Assembly: GCF_004337985.1 (NCBI RefSeq) | Contig: NW_021940919.1 | Span: forward strand, 837,106-901,105 | Length of the DNA: 64,000 bases | Source of the DNA: Pyricularia pennisetigena | Taxonomy: Eukaryota; Ascomycota; Sordariomycetes; Magnaporthales; Pyriculariaceae | Direction: 5' to 3' | In this document: positions 24,532 through 35,768 of the stretch, one piece after another | Position numbering within the stretch: position 1 is the stretch's first letter | How the letters are laid out: the number at the start of each line of letters is the position of its first letter | Translations under genes and position numbers: made by a program | Notes under the pieces: generated by a model | Seen by the model: the letters and a program-made list of their open reading frames with translations, nothing else | Told to the model about the DNA's origin: nothing | Databases searched by the model: none

Positions 24532-27500
24532 CTAATCGTCCAGGCGGAACATCCTTCTCAGCGCTCCAAACTTTTTCTTCTTGGTCTTGGATGGGATATG
24601 CTCGCCTCCGACAACCGGGACGACCTCGTCTACGTTGTCGCCATGTACAACCACAACCCCGCCGTCGCCACCACCAACCGCACCGACGACCCTGTCCCCG
24701 TTCGACATTGTCCTCCGCGTGTTCTTGAGTATTCCTGGCCTGTGGCTACCGGTCAACAGGTTTCCCGCCGACGCCGGCCGCTCAGAATTTCGGAGCCCGT
24801 TCTGCTGCTCTTCACTTGGGCTAGGCGTGGCAAGCGGCCACTGCTCGGCCTCGAGCCCCGTGGGCCCTGTCGTCCGCCTTTGCAGCTTTGCGCCCGAACT
24901 GCCACGCATCGCAGCCAGCTCGGCTGGGCTCCTTTCCAGCGCCGTATCCCGACGGGCGGCACTGTCCATCAGTTCCCCCCTCTGAATCGGCGAAGACGGT
25001 GCGGAGCTTTTCCTCCGTCCGAGCACAGCGGCCATAAAGCTGCCCCGTCGGTTCGTCGGGCTGCGTGGCGGCGAGTTCAAAGGACTGCCGTTTCCGCTAC
25101 CACCGCCGCTTCCGCTCCCATTCCTCATGAGCGAAGTGCCAAGGGCCTGCGCATTGCCAAGAGAGTCACGACCCGATCCTGATCGTCGAAGCGATGATCC
25201 CACAACGGTAGAAGCCTGCCGCGTGGGCCGGGTGACGGAAATCAAACCAGCCCGGGAGACCGCGGCTCCAGTCCCACGACCTGTCAACTCACCATCACTG
25301 CTATCAGGTAGATCGGGCGATTCTTCCTGCACGGCCTGAGGCCGAGCCGACGCACGAGATGCAGCAGCGTTAGATTTACCAGTGCGCATGCTCTTGGCGC
25401 CCAGGCCTGTATGGGGTTTTGGCGCAGCATCGGCAATCTCATCATCGCTCGAATCCTCGAACCGGCTGCGGAAGCCTCCGCCTCCAGCATCGTCATCGTC
25501 GCTCGAGTCACCAAACCTAGACCCAGAACCCCTGCTCTTGGTCTTTGATTTGAGCCCAAATGAAGAAAGGTTGATGCTGCTGCCACCCCCAGATTTGGCT
25601 CCTAGTTTCGACTTGCCGCCAGCGTCACGCAGCGACGTTCTCATCCTTGAGCCGTTCATACTGACAGGTGGTGGCGGTGCTTTTGAGCCACGCATTGAAT
25701 CTCCTGGAGAGGCACTCCTCATCGAGAGACGTGGGTTCGTCGAGGGGCTCTCTGTTTGCTCTGCCGTTGATGACCCACGCATTGTCCTTCGAAGAAAGAA
25801 GCCCCCAGAGTCGCCAGCCGAAGACCCGTTCGTGGCCCTCCTGGTTGCGCTTCGTCTGAAACTGCTCTCACTCGAAGTTGAACCACGTCGCTTGAGTACT
25901 GGCGGGAAGAAACTCGTCATGGTTCCGCTACGTGCGGGAGGGGATGTTGCAGTAGGGCTGGCTGGCTGGTGAGCTCGGTGCGCCGCTCCAGCAGCGGCCT
26001 GGGTCGTTGTCAAAAGCGTTGGAGCCGGGGCACGCTGTAGCTTTGTTTTCTGTGCTGGGGCTTGCACCGCGGGCTCTGGTGGCTGAGTCGTGGTCCGCAT
26101 CGACTTTCTCAGCCGACCGCTCATGCCCACAGAAACCGGGGCTGCCTCCTCAAGGGCTTTCTGGCGCATACTTTTTCTCAAGACAGAGTTGCTCGGAAGA
26201 GGAATCTCATCTGGAACTTTGGTCCCGGGCTTAATCATGTAGGTTCTCTCGGGATCCCTCTGTGCCTCCAAGATTGCCTGCTTCTCAGCCTGCCTCTTCT
26301 CCACGGATTTTTTGCGCCGTGGCTTCCTGGGCTCATCTCGGGCCTCCTGCTCCAGATCGGCATCGGCACCGGCCTCTTCATTGGCCTCTCTCTCCAGCTG
26401 CGCTCTCTTATCGGCTGTGAGACTCCTCCAGTAGGCCTTGGCAGCTTCCCAGTCATCCACGGGAGAAGTGACAGGACCTGATGGGTTGTTCTCTTCGCTT
26501 ACACCGCTCTTTTCCACAGAGAGCTTTGGAGGAAACTCTGTCGTTTGATTCATGCTTCTGCCTACTCCAGCCGAGACTGGGCTGTCTACAACAGCATCAA
26601 GCGACTGGAAGCCAGTCTCATCAATGTCAGATAGGTCCTCGTAGGCATCGCTGTAAATACTCGTCCCATCGCTGTCAGAATCATCCTGGACGGGTGTAGT
26701 CATGGCTGAGACCGTTGCTGGTGTATGCTCGGTTTTGGTCGAGTCTAACATCTGAACCACGGGCTCCGTGACCGTCTGTCTTGTGAGCGGTTCGTTGACC
26801 TTGTCCATGACGAGCTCAGACGTTGCCTGAATTGTGTCGTCAGAGTCCTCGTCAGGGAAGCCACCTGGTAAATCCAACTTTTCTTTGGCGGTTCTTTGCT
26901 CTTGGGCAGGAGTCGGACTTGCTTCTGTGACGGAGATGGATGGAATCGGACTTGAGTTGTTGGATTCCACTTTGATACCCTCACTCGGCTGCTGCGCGTT
27001 CTGTGAGTGAACCAAAGGGGGGCTAGAAATATCGCCGGAAGTCTCCGGCACGGTGGCTAGCTTGGTTGGCATCAACTCGGACTCGACATCGGGCACCGAA
27101 GTAGCAGCGCTATGTTGCGTTGAGAGAGTAGGAGTGTCTTTGAGTGACTCCAGGTCACTCTCTGAGGTGCTGTCACTAGACATGGAAAGATATCCGCCGT
27201 CTCTAGATGTCACCACAGGCGGAAGAGGCTCCCTATATCTCGACGTGTTGGCTGGAAACCTCGATGCGTAATCCGTGGCAATGACTGGCGCGATAGCGCG
27301 ATCTGTAGACTGGCCCTGTGGCACATCGCCACGCTGATCGTTGACAGGACTTACAAGTGACTGCATAGACGGCGAGTCAGGCAAAGATGGGGAGTAAGTG
27401 AGCTCGGATGGTGTGACCAGGGGTCTTTCAACCTCTTCAACGTGCTTCTTCTTTTCGGCCCTCACGCTACCGAATGACGGGAGTGCCGGCCGAGGCTTCA

Positions 27501-29577
27501 TGACCTCATCATCGTCAAAGCTGGCATCATCCTTCCTCTTGCTCCTGCCTATATTGCTGAACCACTTCCGTCGATTGTTTGCCGGGCTTGTTTTGGTTTC
27601 CTTGGGCAATTCAGCTTGCGGAATTGCTACATCCGATGAGTCGCTGTCATCCAGAACCAAGTCCCGATCATCGAAGCTGACCCTAGCAGACTTCTTTCTT
27701 TCGGCCAGGGTCTCGCTTGGCATATTTGGAGCGCCGATTTCCGATGCATCATCGGCCGAAGACGCACCTCTTGGGGAGCCGTCCCTGGGGGAGCTGTGTT
27801 GCTTCAAGGCGGACTTCCTGGGACTGATTGACCGGGGAGGCGGCGAATGCCTAACTGACAGATTTCTTTGAACCGGCCCAAAGTGGGCAACACGCACCGG
27901 ACTTGTGGAAAGACTCCTCAATTTCTCGGCGTGCGCAGATTGTGCGTCCGTCGTAGTGAACTTGCCTTCATTTGTCTCACCTTTATCCACTCTTTCTGCA
28001 AATGGTTGTCGTGGCCGTGGGGATACCTCTGTTGTATATCGGTCCTCGTCGACTGCTGACACGGGGGTTGCCCGTTCCGGCCGTGTGTGGACATGCTGTC
28101 TCGAGGTAACAGAGTCAAGAACGTTCGAAGTAACACGCGGAGGCTCTGGCTGAGGCTGTTTCGGGGCATCTGTTTGGACAACATGCTGGACAGCGGGAGG
28201 ACTTTGCATGCGCTCCTGATATCGGGTCTCCAAGCTTGGGAGAGGCGAATTTGGCTTTTTCTCGGCTTGAACTTCGGATCCAGGGCCTGCTGGATTGATA
28301 ATGTGGTCCTGGCTATGTTGCACATAATGCCTCGAGCGTGGCTTGGCTTCTGCAGTGTCATCCCTGACCGAATCAGCATCTTGGGGGTGTTCCGTCGATG
28401 CAAGTGATATAGGCGCAGTGGGGCGAGTCGAGTTTGACAACCGAGCAGTGGTCTGTTCCACATTCAAAGACTTGGATGTACTCGAATGATTCGCAGCAGC
28501 CGTTGCCGCGCTCGTGGCTGGTACCGCAGATCCCTGTGCCCTGCCTAATGTTCCTTTCGCAAGATGACTTCCTGCCCTCGTCGGTCTTTTCTGTTTCGGC
28601 GCCTGCCTGGGCTCTACTCCGTTTAGTATCTGCTCGAGTGCCTGAAGTTCTGCCTTGGATACCATTCGACGCGAGTTGGGATCGTATACAAGTTCTTGGG
28701 CATCCGGCATTGAGGAGGGCCGCTGTCTTGGAGTGGACTGTCTGGGAGGGGGAGAGGTTGTAACGGAGGCACGTTTACTCCTTGTTCGACCGTGTCCGTC
28801 GTGATCGGTATCTGAAGCAATCGTGTGCTGGCGCGGCTGCGATGCCAAAGGCGCTTCCTCGGCTAACGGCGTGGCTGGGGGCGAGCCAACACGTTGGCGT
28901 GCCGGGTACGAGAAATTTACTGATGTCCGACTTTCTGGTCTCGTGGTGGCATCTTGAGAGTGAGGAGTAGATGTAGATAACACCAGCGAATCCGAAGTCC
29001 TTACGTTTGCCAGATCTCCAACAGCAGGGCCTCCGAACCAAGTTCCTTGGCCCCCATCCTTTAGTTTCTGTGACGCGAGGCGTACAGGCGGCGCAGAAGT
29101 GCGTCCACTCCCAGATCCTTGGTGTCGCTTCTGGTCTCTCGATGATGGGAGCGCTTGGACACTTTCAGGGATCGAAGGGACCGGAGGGGCGCTATCGTAA
29201 TCGGCCAAATGCGCCACTCCGTTGCCATTTGTTCCCGAAGAGCCCTGTGGCTGACGGCCATGAGGGCTGGGAGATCTGAAGGTGCGCTCGCCCATAGAAC
29301 CCGAGCTCAAAGAGCGACGCAGCGACGGATGCGGGCTCGCCGTACCGTGAGACGAGTTGGCCGATCCGGCGCGACGACCACGTCGCCGGGGGACAACACT
29401 TGAAACATCGGTCGGGGTGTGTGGTCGGGCCTTGAGGGCGGCAGCTGCGGCGGCCTCGGACAGCGAAGGCGAGGACTGGCGATGCTGAAGAGAGGAGAAT
29501 GCCGATAGTGCAGCGGTCGCAGCATCCGAATGCGCTGTGCTGGACGTCAACGGTTGCTGCTGCCGTATGCGCATCAT
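24532..29577 (-). CDS. Large disordered phosphoprotein-like scaffold (possibly eisosome-type)
   Basis: A single uninterrupted frame of 1681 residues, dominated by Ser, Pro, Arg, Thr, Glu and Asp with many SP/TP and RxxS sites, so mostly disordered and a likely phosphoprotein. Visible landmarks are ELVYDPNSRRMVSKAEL near residue 300, a mixed-charge helical stretch (DDWEAAKAYWRSLTADKRAQ, then EKRQAEKQAILEAQRDPERTYMI), repeated RKSMR motifs, and a basic, hydrophobic C-terminus (KKKKFGALRRMFRLDD) that could bind membranes. The 'LVYDP' element and basic end recall cortical eisosome scaffolds of the Seg1/Eis1 type, but I hold this weakly. The start is two adjacent ATG codons (29572-29577). The absence of introns over 5 kb is unusual compared with neighbours. 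Confidence 0.6.
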   Translation of the reverse strand: MMRIRQQQPLTSSTAHSDAATAALSAFSSLQHRQSSPSLSEAAAAAALKARPHTPTDVSSVVPRRRGRRAGSANSSHGTASPHPSLRRSLSSGSMGERTFRSPSPHGRQPQGSSGTNGNGVAHLADYDSAPPVPSIPESVQALPSSRDQKRHQGSGSGRTSAPPVRLASQKLKDGGQGTWFGGPAVGDLANVRTSDSLVLSTSTPHSQDATTRPESRTSVNFSYPARQRVGSPPATPLAEEAPLASQPRQHTIASDTDHDGHGRTRSKRASVTTSPPPRQSTPRQRPSSMPDAQELVYDPNSRRMVSKAELQALEQILNGVEPRQAPKQKRPTRAGSHLAKGTLGRAQGSAVPATSAATAAANHSSTSKSLNVEQTTARLSNSTRPTAPISLASTEHPQDADSVRDDTAEAKPRSRHYVQHSQDHIINPAGPGSEVQAEKKPNSPLPSLETRYQERMQSPPAVQHVVQTDAPKQPQPEPPRVTSNVLDSVTSRQHVHTRPERATPVSAVDEDRYTTEVSPRPRQPFAERVDKGETNEGKFTTTDAQSAHAEKLRSLSTSPVRVAHFGPVQRNLSVRHSPPPRSISPRKSALKQHSSPRDGSPRGASSADDASEIGAPNMPSETLAERKKSARVSFDDRDLVLDDSDSSDVAIPQAELPKETKTSPANNRRKWFSNIGRSKRKDDASFDDDEVMKPRPALPSFGSVRAEKKKHVEEVERPLVTPSELTYSPSLPDSPSMQSLVSPVNDQRGDVPQGQSTDRAIAPVIATDYASRFPANTSRYREPLPPVVTSRDGGYLSMSSDSTSESDLESLKDTPTLSTQHSAATSVPDVESELMPTKLATVPETSGDISSPPLVHSQNAQQPSEGIKVESNNSSPIPSISVTEASPTPAQEQRTAKEKLDLPGGFPDEDSDDTIQATSELVMDKVNEPLTRQTVTEPVVQMLDSTKTEHTPATVSAMTTPVQDDSDSDGTSIYSDAYEDLSDIDETGFQSLDAVVDSPVSAGVGRSMNQTTEFPPKLSVEKSGVSEENNPSGPVTSPVDDWEAAKAYWRSLTADKRAQLEREANEEAGADADLEQEARDEPRKPRRKKSVEKRQAEKQAILEAQRDPERTYMIKPGTKVPDEIPLPSNSVLRKSMRQKALEEAAPVSVGMSGRLRKSMRTTTQPPEPAVQAPAQKTKLQRAPAPTLLTTTQAAAGAAHRAHQPASPTATSPPARSGTMTSFFPPVLKRRGSTSSESSFRRSATRRATNGSSAGDSGGFFLRRTMRGSSTAEQTESPSTNPRLSMRSASPGDSMRGSKAPPPPVSMNGSRMRTSLRDAGGKSKLGAKSGGGSSINLSSFGLKSKTKSRGSGSRFGDSSDDDDAGGGGFRSRFEDSSDDEIADAAPKPHTGLGAKSMRTGKSNAAASRASARPQAVQEESPDLPDSSDGELTGRGTGAAVSRAGLISVTRPTRQASTVVGSSLRRSGSGRDSLGNAQALGTSLMRNGSGSGGGSGNGSPLNSPPRSPTNRRGSFMAAVLGRRKSSAPSSPIQRGELMDSAARRDTALERSPAELAAMRGSSGAKLQRRTTGPTGLEAEQWPLATPSPSEEQQNGLRNSERPASAGNLLTGSHRPGILKNTRRTMSNGDRVVGAVGGGDGGVVVVHGDNVDEVVPVVGGEHIPSKTKKKKFGALRRMFRLDD

Positions 29578-31482
29578 GGCTGATCGTTAGCGAAAGGTAC
29601 CTCGGGACGCGATTTTGCTGCCGCTGCAATAAACAGGCGAAGCAACGGAGAGAAACAGGCATGGAGATTGATGGGGTTTAAATGGGGTAATGAAAAGCCA
29701 CTAATGGGCAGCGAAAAGCTTCACCAACAGTAGCCGTCGGCCGGCAACCGGCCCAAAACAGATCGACATTGAGACACGACGATGCGTATGGGAGCGCTAA
29801 GGACCAAGACAATGACGACATACCGAGTTGGGAGGGCGCCGCCGCTTGGAACCAAAAAGCGACATTGTTTAACGGCGGAATGTACAAAAGGCGCCACTAT
29901 TTTAGCGGGCAAAAGTTTAGTTGTGCATTGAGGCAAACCGTAGCATGGAGTGTGCGCGTGCGATGTTAAATGCAGTGCGATGATGGTTCGTTAGGTATGA
30001 TTCGCGGGCGATGTACGCGCACCGCACCGTCTTCTGCTGCCTGTCAAAGGTCAAAAATGGTGACGATAGAGGCGAAACATGTCGGGCGCGTCCACAATAT
30101 CGGCAATTCCGTCGATCTTCAGGGTTGAACTTTAGGGGTCGTCGGAAAATAGAGGATACCAGCGCTAAGGCTGGAGGGAGTGGGAGAGCAAAAATATAAA
30201 GAAACCACCTCGCCAGAAACAAAGATTGATGACGAACGCTTACAGCAAGAAAAAAAGGGAAGTCATATGCCTGGTCTACTTGTTTGGCGATTAAACTGCG
30301 CTGCGCTAAACGGTAACCGGACTAGTGGAACCAGCAAGTACTGTGGTAAATCGCGGCAGTGATCCATCAGACCCACTCTGTCAAAAGGTGAGTCCCGCCC
30401 ATCCCGCGCAGCATCCGACGAACAACCAAACCGCATCGTTTTATGCAGTAGCAGGCAGACACTACCAAGTCACTGTCGACATCTGTGCGGACGCTACTTA
30501 AATTAGCTATTCTTGCACAGTTGTCGAATGCTAATGTTATAGCAAGAATATCGGCGCTGTTTCATGCGTGTTCTCGATAATTTCTTAATTTCTTTGCCGT
30601 CTGGGAAGATGGTTGATTAATTTGTTGACGTGCCCCCACAAAGTCAGCGCATACTGTAGCGTAGTATTGGATACCATCCGTACCATATTTTGACGCAACA
30701 GGATGAACTTGCCACGGTGATGTCATGTCGATTGACTGTTACTGTACCATCCTTATGCTTGTCTTAACTGAACCTCCTCTCACTGAGCCGATTAGTACCA
30801 TTATCGTTGCAGAACTGTTGACAAAGACAATTGAAACGTATGGAAAAAGGAAAGAACTGCAAGTAATTAAAGTTCACCCATTAAAGTCACCAGGCACCTA
30901 GACTCCAATACAGTACAGAATGAAGGCAGCATTTATTACCTTATGCATGTTGTGGAGTGTTTGGTCATTCCGAATGGGGCGGTAGTTCGATTACTGAACA
31001 AGGGCCCCGGCCTAAAGCACGGACCACTGCTGCCGACAGACGGCTCCATTGCAAATTTGCAGCAAAGAAATCCCAGAAAGCGTGCTATTATGTAGTACCT
31101 ACTGTACTGCACTGGTTGAGCTCAAACCACGTGAACCCCTAGTCCACACCACTCTTTTGACGAGTATCAGATTGTGAGACGGTTTTTTTTTTTTTTTTTT
31201 TTTTTTTGCCACACAGAGAGGAGCATAGAGCTAACTTGCGAAAGTTGCTATCGAACGAGGCCCAATCAAAAATAGCTTTCTTTAGCCTCTGGTTTGGTAG
31301 GGTATCAAGAGTATCTCCTCGGCCAAGAGGCAAGGAAGAGCTTGCAACTCGGGAGCTAGACTCGACACTAAAACTGTGAAAACCCAAATTTGAAATGGCA
31401 TCAAATCAATGAGCCAACCCATAAAAAATCCAGGACCGGACTAAGCACAGCATACGGCCTACGGGCCCACCCGCCACCAGCC
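29578..31482. other. Divergent intergenic region
   Basis: Shared upstream region of the scaffold gene (minus) and the Mtg1 gene (plus), about 1.9 kb. It contains a T27 tract around 31181-31207 and mildly AT-rich sequence between about 30,500 and 31,000. No gene was recognised. Confidence 0.6.
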
Positions 31483-32763
31483 ATGTCCTCTATCAAAAAC
31501 GCCGCCGCGTCGTCCTTGGCCAAGGCGACCTCGGCGGCAGCCACGGCCGCGACTCCGGCCCCGGCCTTCGTGCCCCGCACCCGCTTCGAAGTCTCCTCGG
31601 ACATCACCCGTTCCTACTTCCTGGGTCACCACCAGGCCGCCGTGGCCCGCATGTCCAAGGTCCTCTCCAACATCGGCCTGATCATCGAGTGCCGCGACTT
31701 TCGCGTCCCGCTCTCGTCCTGGAACCCAATCCTCGAGCACAAGCTCCAGTCCCTGGGCGGCCACCAGGCCATCCCCCGCATCGTCGTCTACACGAAGCGG
31801 GACCTCGGTCCCGGCAGGCCCCGAGACCTTCCCATCGTCGATGCCCTGCGAAGGTTCCACAGCGCCGAGAGCTCCTCCGTCGACACGCCGGGCGGCTTCC
31901 TCGCCAGAGACTCGACGGAATCCCCAGCAGACGGGGCCAGGGGGAGAGGCCGGCGCGACAAGGGCGACGCAGGTGAGCCCCCTTCCGCACTCTTCCTCGG
32001 CAAGGGCGAGAGCAACGCGTCCGGCGACCGGGCCCTCATGTCAGCGATCCGCACGCTGGCCAAGTCGGACGCCTCGCACTCGTCGCACCTGCTCGGCCTG
32101 CGCGCCATCATCATCGGCATGCCCAACGCGGGCAAATCGTCGCTCCTCAACCGGCTGCGGCACCGGGGCGTCAAGGCCAGCACCAAAGCGGCGTCGACGG
32201 GCGCACAGCCGGGCGTGACGCGGAAGCTGGGCACGCCGGTGCGGATCCTCTCCAACGAGGCGGACGAGGACCTGCCCGACCGGGGCGTGTTCGTCATGGA
32301 CACCCCGGGCGTCTTCGTGCCCTATGTCGGGGACCCGGAGAGCATGCTCAAGCTGGCGCTGGTCAACTGCGTGCGCGACGGGCTCGTCAACCCCGTCACC
32401 CTGGCCGACTACCTGCTCTACCACCTCAACCTGCGCGGCCAGACCAAGGCCTACGAGTGGCTGTGCGCCACCCCGACCAACGACGTCAACGTCTTCCTCG
32501 AGTCCGCCGCCCGAAGGACCGGCAAGTTGCTACCCGGCGGCCTGCCCGCCATCGACGCCATCGCCGAGTACGTCATTTCCTTGTACCGGAGGGGCGAGCT
32601 GGGCAAGCTCGTGCTGGACGATGTCAACGACGATACCCTCAGACGGGCCAGGATTGCGAGTCTCAGCCCGCCTACCAGCTTGAACCAGGCCAGGAAGGCT
32701 GAGAAGGAGAGGAGGAGCATCGCGAGTAAGGAGCGGTACAGGGCTGGGCTGAAGGGCAGTTAG
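31483..32763 (+). CDS. MTG1: Mitochondrial ribosome-assembly GTPase Mtg1
   Basis: Circularly permuted GTPase of the YlqF/Mtg1 family; Mtg1 acts on the mitochondrial inner membrane in large-subunit ribosome assembly. It is a single exon of 426 residues. The G motifs appear in permuted order: G4 TKRD at residues 104-107, then G1 GMPNAGKSS at 212-220, then G3 DTPG at 273-276. The family segment PYVGDPESMLKLALVNCVRDGLV follows. The N-terminus (MSSIKNAAASSLAKATSAAA) is rich in Ala, Ser and Lys and fits a mitochondrial presequence, which is why I chose this start over an in-frame ATG at 31390. An insertion of about 60 residues between G4 and G1 (RDSTESPADGARGRGRRD region) is species-specific in appearance. 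The gene converges with the Cti6 gene. Confidence 0.93.
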   Translation: MSSIKNAAASSLAKATSAAATAATPAPAFVPRTRFEVSSDITRSYFLGHHQAAVARMSKVLSNIGLIIECRDFRVPLSSWNPILEHKLQSLGGHQAIPRIVVYTKRDLGPGRPRDLPIVDALRRFHSAESSSVDTPGGFLARDSTESPADGARGRGRRDKGDAGEPPSALFLGKGESNASGDRALMSAIRTLAKSDASHSSHLLGLRAIIIGMPNAGKSSLLNRLRHRGVKASTKAASTGAQPGVTRKLGTPVRILSNEADEDLPDRGVFVMDTPGVFVPYVGDPESMLKLALVNCVRDGLVNPVTLADYLLYHLNLRGQTKAYEWLCATPTNDVNVFLESAARRTGKLLPGGLPAIDAIAEYVISLYRRGELGKLVLDDVNDDTLRRARIASLSPPTSLNQARKAEKERRSIASKERYRAGLKGS

Positions 32764-33457
32764 ATCAGCATGCTTATGGAAACCATGTTCCTCTTGTACG
32801 GTTTCCCAGGGACAACAAACCTCGTGAAAGTATGGGGGCTATACGTTCCTACATCTGTAATAATATGTAACATCAAGTTGGTGCTGTCTATAAATGTAAC
32901 TTAGATCAATGATAACATCACATATGACTGCTAGCATGCGTGCTCTTGAAGTTTTGTCCATTTGTCCAATTTCCGTTAACCTGGTCGTTCAGCCAATCCC
33001 ACTTAACCGAGTGCCATCTAATGTTCAGGCATTAGCGATATGTGACGTACAGTACTGTGTCCTCAAAGATAATATAACCCATTTATACCCAAATATGATA
33101 CAACTAAAGAAAATTATTGCCACTTGCGGGACCTGGAATTGCCAAGCAAGCTATTCATATGGTTCATGTCAAAACCACGCGGTCGCCCTTTCGTGAAGTG
33201 AAACAAAGAAACCATGAAAACAAGCAACAAACGCCGTGTCACACCTATATGTCAAAGAAACCCTTCGCCTTTCGCCGTTATTGCCGGGTATACCAAAAAA
33301 AGAGAGCCCTGCATACTCCTTGCTCAAGCAGCGTCCATCCATCCCAGAAAACACTGAAAACTCGAGAGCTTCGGGGACGGTCAGCCTGGTTATGCCAAGA
33401 AAGTGATTGACCAAAGATTGACAGTCCCGACTTGCCCAAGTCTTGCGAGATCTCAAT
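32764..33457. other. Convergent intergenic region
   Basis: 3' flanks of Mtg1 (plus) and the Cti6-like gene (minus). It is moderately AT-rich and has no recognised gene. Confidence 0.6.
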
Positions 33458-35768
33458 TTATGATCTCGTATCAACACCATATAGAGTGTGCCATGATTTG
33501 ATCTGCCCCTTGATGAAATCCAAACGGTCCTGGATGTTCATCTGGCCTTCATTCTTTTCTCCTTGACGGCTTGCCCCAAGCGTCCCACTATCACCGTTCG
33601 TAGCGGCAATCATCGGTGTCCGGCGCTCGTCGAGTGACGCACCGTTGAGGTTACTCCTCAACAAAGAGCCCGAATTGCCTGCTGCAGTGGCTGATGTGCC
33701 ATTGAGGCTTGAACTTCCCGTCAAAGCCGCTGTAGTCCCTTTGGAAGTTGAATTGTTCGCCTTGTCACTGTCGGTATGCATTTTGCCTGCTTCGTGTTCC
33801 TCTCTTTTCCGCGCCTGTCTCTCCTTCTCCTCTTCTTTTCTCTTCTCCAAGGCTTCACGGTCTATATTCAGATCCTGCTCCACTCGCTGAGTGAAATCGG
33901 TCCAGTACGCTATGCGCCGCTCCATATCCAACCAGGACATTTCCTTGTCTTTCTCCTGCTTGGCTTGTGTCCTTGCGTTTCGCGACCTAGATTGGCCTGT
34001 ACCAGTCCCACTCGCATTTGTAGCACCTGCAACAGGATCTGGGACGTCGCGAGACTGTGACCGTCCAGGGGAACGATCACGATCTTTCGTATACTGGTTA
34101 CGACCCTTCTTGCGAGACCCGGACTTTTTCGATTTCGAGGAGCTTTTATCTGTTTTTACTTCAGGTGTTGGCTGTGGTGAAACTGCTCTTGGTGGAGGAG
34201 GTGGAGGCGGTATATCAGTCACGGGACCGGAGGAGCGAGCCGTCGTTGCCCGCGCCGCCAAGGGAACTTCTTCAGATATATCCGAGTCTGTCATGTTAAA
34301 TGAATGTGTCAGCTAAGGACTGTTTGCCTCGGTGCACCCCAAGGTGTCCACTGTGGACTCACCATCTGCTCTCCTTCGTTCTGCACGGCTCTTGCGCTTG
34401 TTTGCGGCTTCGGCCTTCTGTTTCTCGCGCTCTTCCTTTTCTGCTTTTTGTAAATCCCGCTGTTGGTTTCGCACTGTGGGATTTCGAGACTTGCTCTTCT
34501 GCGAGCTGGTTTTTGAGGGCCCATCGTCCGAATCATCCTGAATTGCGGTTTCATCGACTGGTGTAGGGGATCTAGAACCAGTTCGTTGACGTTTGGTAAA
34601 CTCTGTTTTCCTGTATCGTTCCAATGTTCCAATGTCAGTACTCAACTCGCCCCTGGCCGTGAAGAGGGGTGTGGGAGTCGTTCTCACTCTTCGCTGTCGC
34701 TGCGACCTCGCTTGATCCTCTTTGTGCTGCCCTCGGAAGGTTCGCCTGTGCCAGCCTCTTCTTTGCTTGCCTCAATGGCACGTCGTAGTTCCTCTTCCTC
34801 ATCATACACATGGCGACTATTTAGAGTTGAGCGACGCTTGTGACTAGCAAGTGCCGCAGCAGCAGCCCTACTACTTTTGCTTTCCCTGCCTTTGGGAGAC
34901 TTCGGTGGCTCTTTTTCCTTCTCCTTGGTAATGGTATGCCTAGAGTTTGATCGGGATGGGCGATTGACGGGTAGGTAAAGTGAATATCGTTGTCTGGCGA
35001 GAAGGGCAAAAAAAAAAAAAAAAACTGTCAGCGATGATGTTCGACACAAGAATACAACGTATCCTCCGTACGGTTATTTCGTAGTTGCGGGGATACAGTT
35101 CTGTGGTGGCTTGTAGTGCAGTACACCACTATCTGTCATAAAGAAAAACTCGAGGGAATCAGTGCTTACCCATTGCTTGCAACAGAGATCTTGTGTAGGT
35201 CTTTGCGGCACTTTTCGCAGAAATACTCCTCGGGACTCGAATCAGCGTTCAGGATGCCGACACAGCCACCGTGTTGCCAGACCTTGCAAACATCACACTG
35301 GAGGAAAAATCCTGCGACTTCGTCCGGTACATCGGCCGCCAGGAAGGGTTCGAGATCTAACGCTTCCTTGGCAGCAGCGTGTTTGTGCTCATCCTTGATC
35401 ACCGGCGGACCTGGATAGTCTTCAAGTCCGCAGATGCAGCGGACAGATTCGTCGTCCTCTTGGACCTCATTGTCGCTGGACGCCATGGAGTAAGCCCCAG
35501 CGTCGGAAATCTTTTCTCGGCTGGAACTTTCAGCTTCCCGCACGCGGTTGCTCCGCAGAGACCGGACGAGTGGTTCGGCGACAGCGAGTCCGTCGTCTGG
35601 TGGTTCCGAGATTGTTGAAGCAGTGAGTTGTGGGGACGAGACTTTGTTGGTTGATGATCTGGACGACCGTTCGGCGCGTCCCGATGTACTTGACGAACTA
35701 GAAGGTGCTTGCGATTGTGATTGACCGGGTCGTACTCGAGAGGATCTTCTGGTGTCTGATTCTCCCAT
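33458..35768 (-). CDS. CTI6: PHD-finger protein, Cti6-like subunit of Rpd3L histone deacetylase complex
   Basis: Nuclear chromatin reader. Exons on the minus strand are 35170-35768, 34688-34993, 34363-34610 and 33458-34287 (about 660 residues); all junctions keep phase. After a Ser-rich N-terminus, a PHD finger spans roughly residues 109-192: CIC, a long loop, CDVC, WQHGGC and FCEKC, giving the C4-H-C3 zinc pattern. The rest is charged and low-complexity, with long Lys/Arg/Glu helices (EKEEREKQKAEAANKRKSRAE and EKRKEEEKERQARKREE) and a conserved-looking end (DRLDFIKGQIKSWHTLYGVD). Yeast Cti6 has the same plan, with one PHD finger and a long polar tail, and recruits Rpd3L to methylated H3K4. 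An in-frame ATG at 35870 is possible, but the sequence before 35768 is unlike the rest. Intron 1 contains a T18 tract. Confidence 0.85.

Noticed and set aside
24439..25182. Plus-strand open frames inside the large scaffold gene
   Set aside because: They are antisense shadows of a long continuous minus-strand coding frame with consistent composition.
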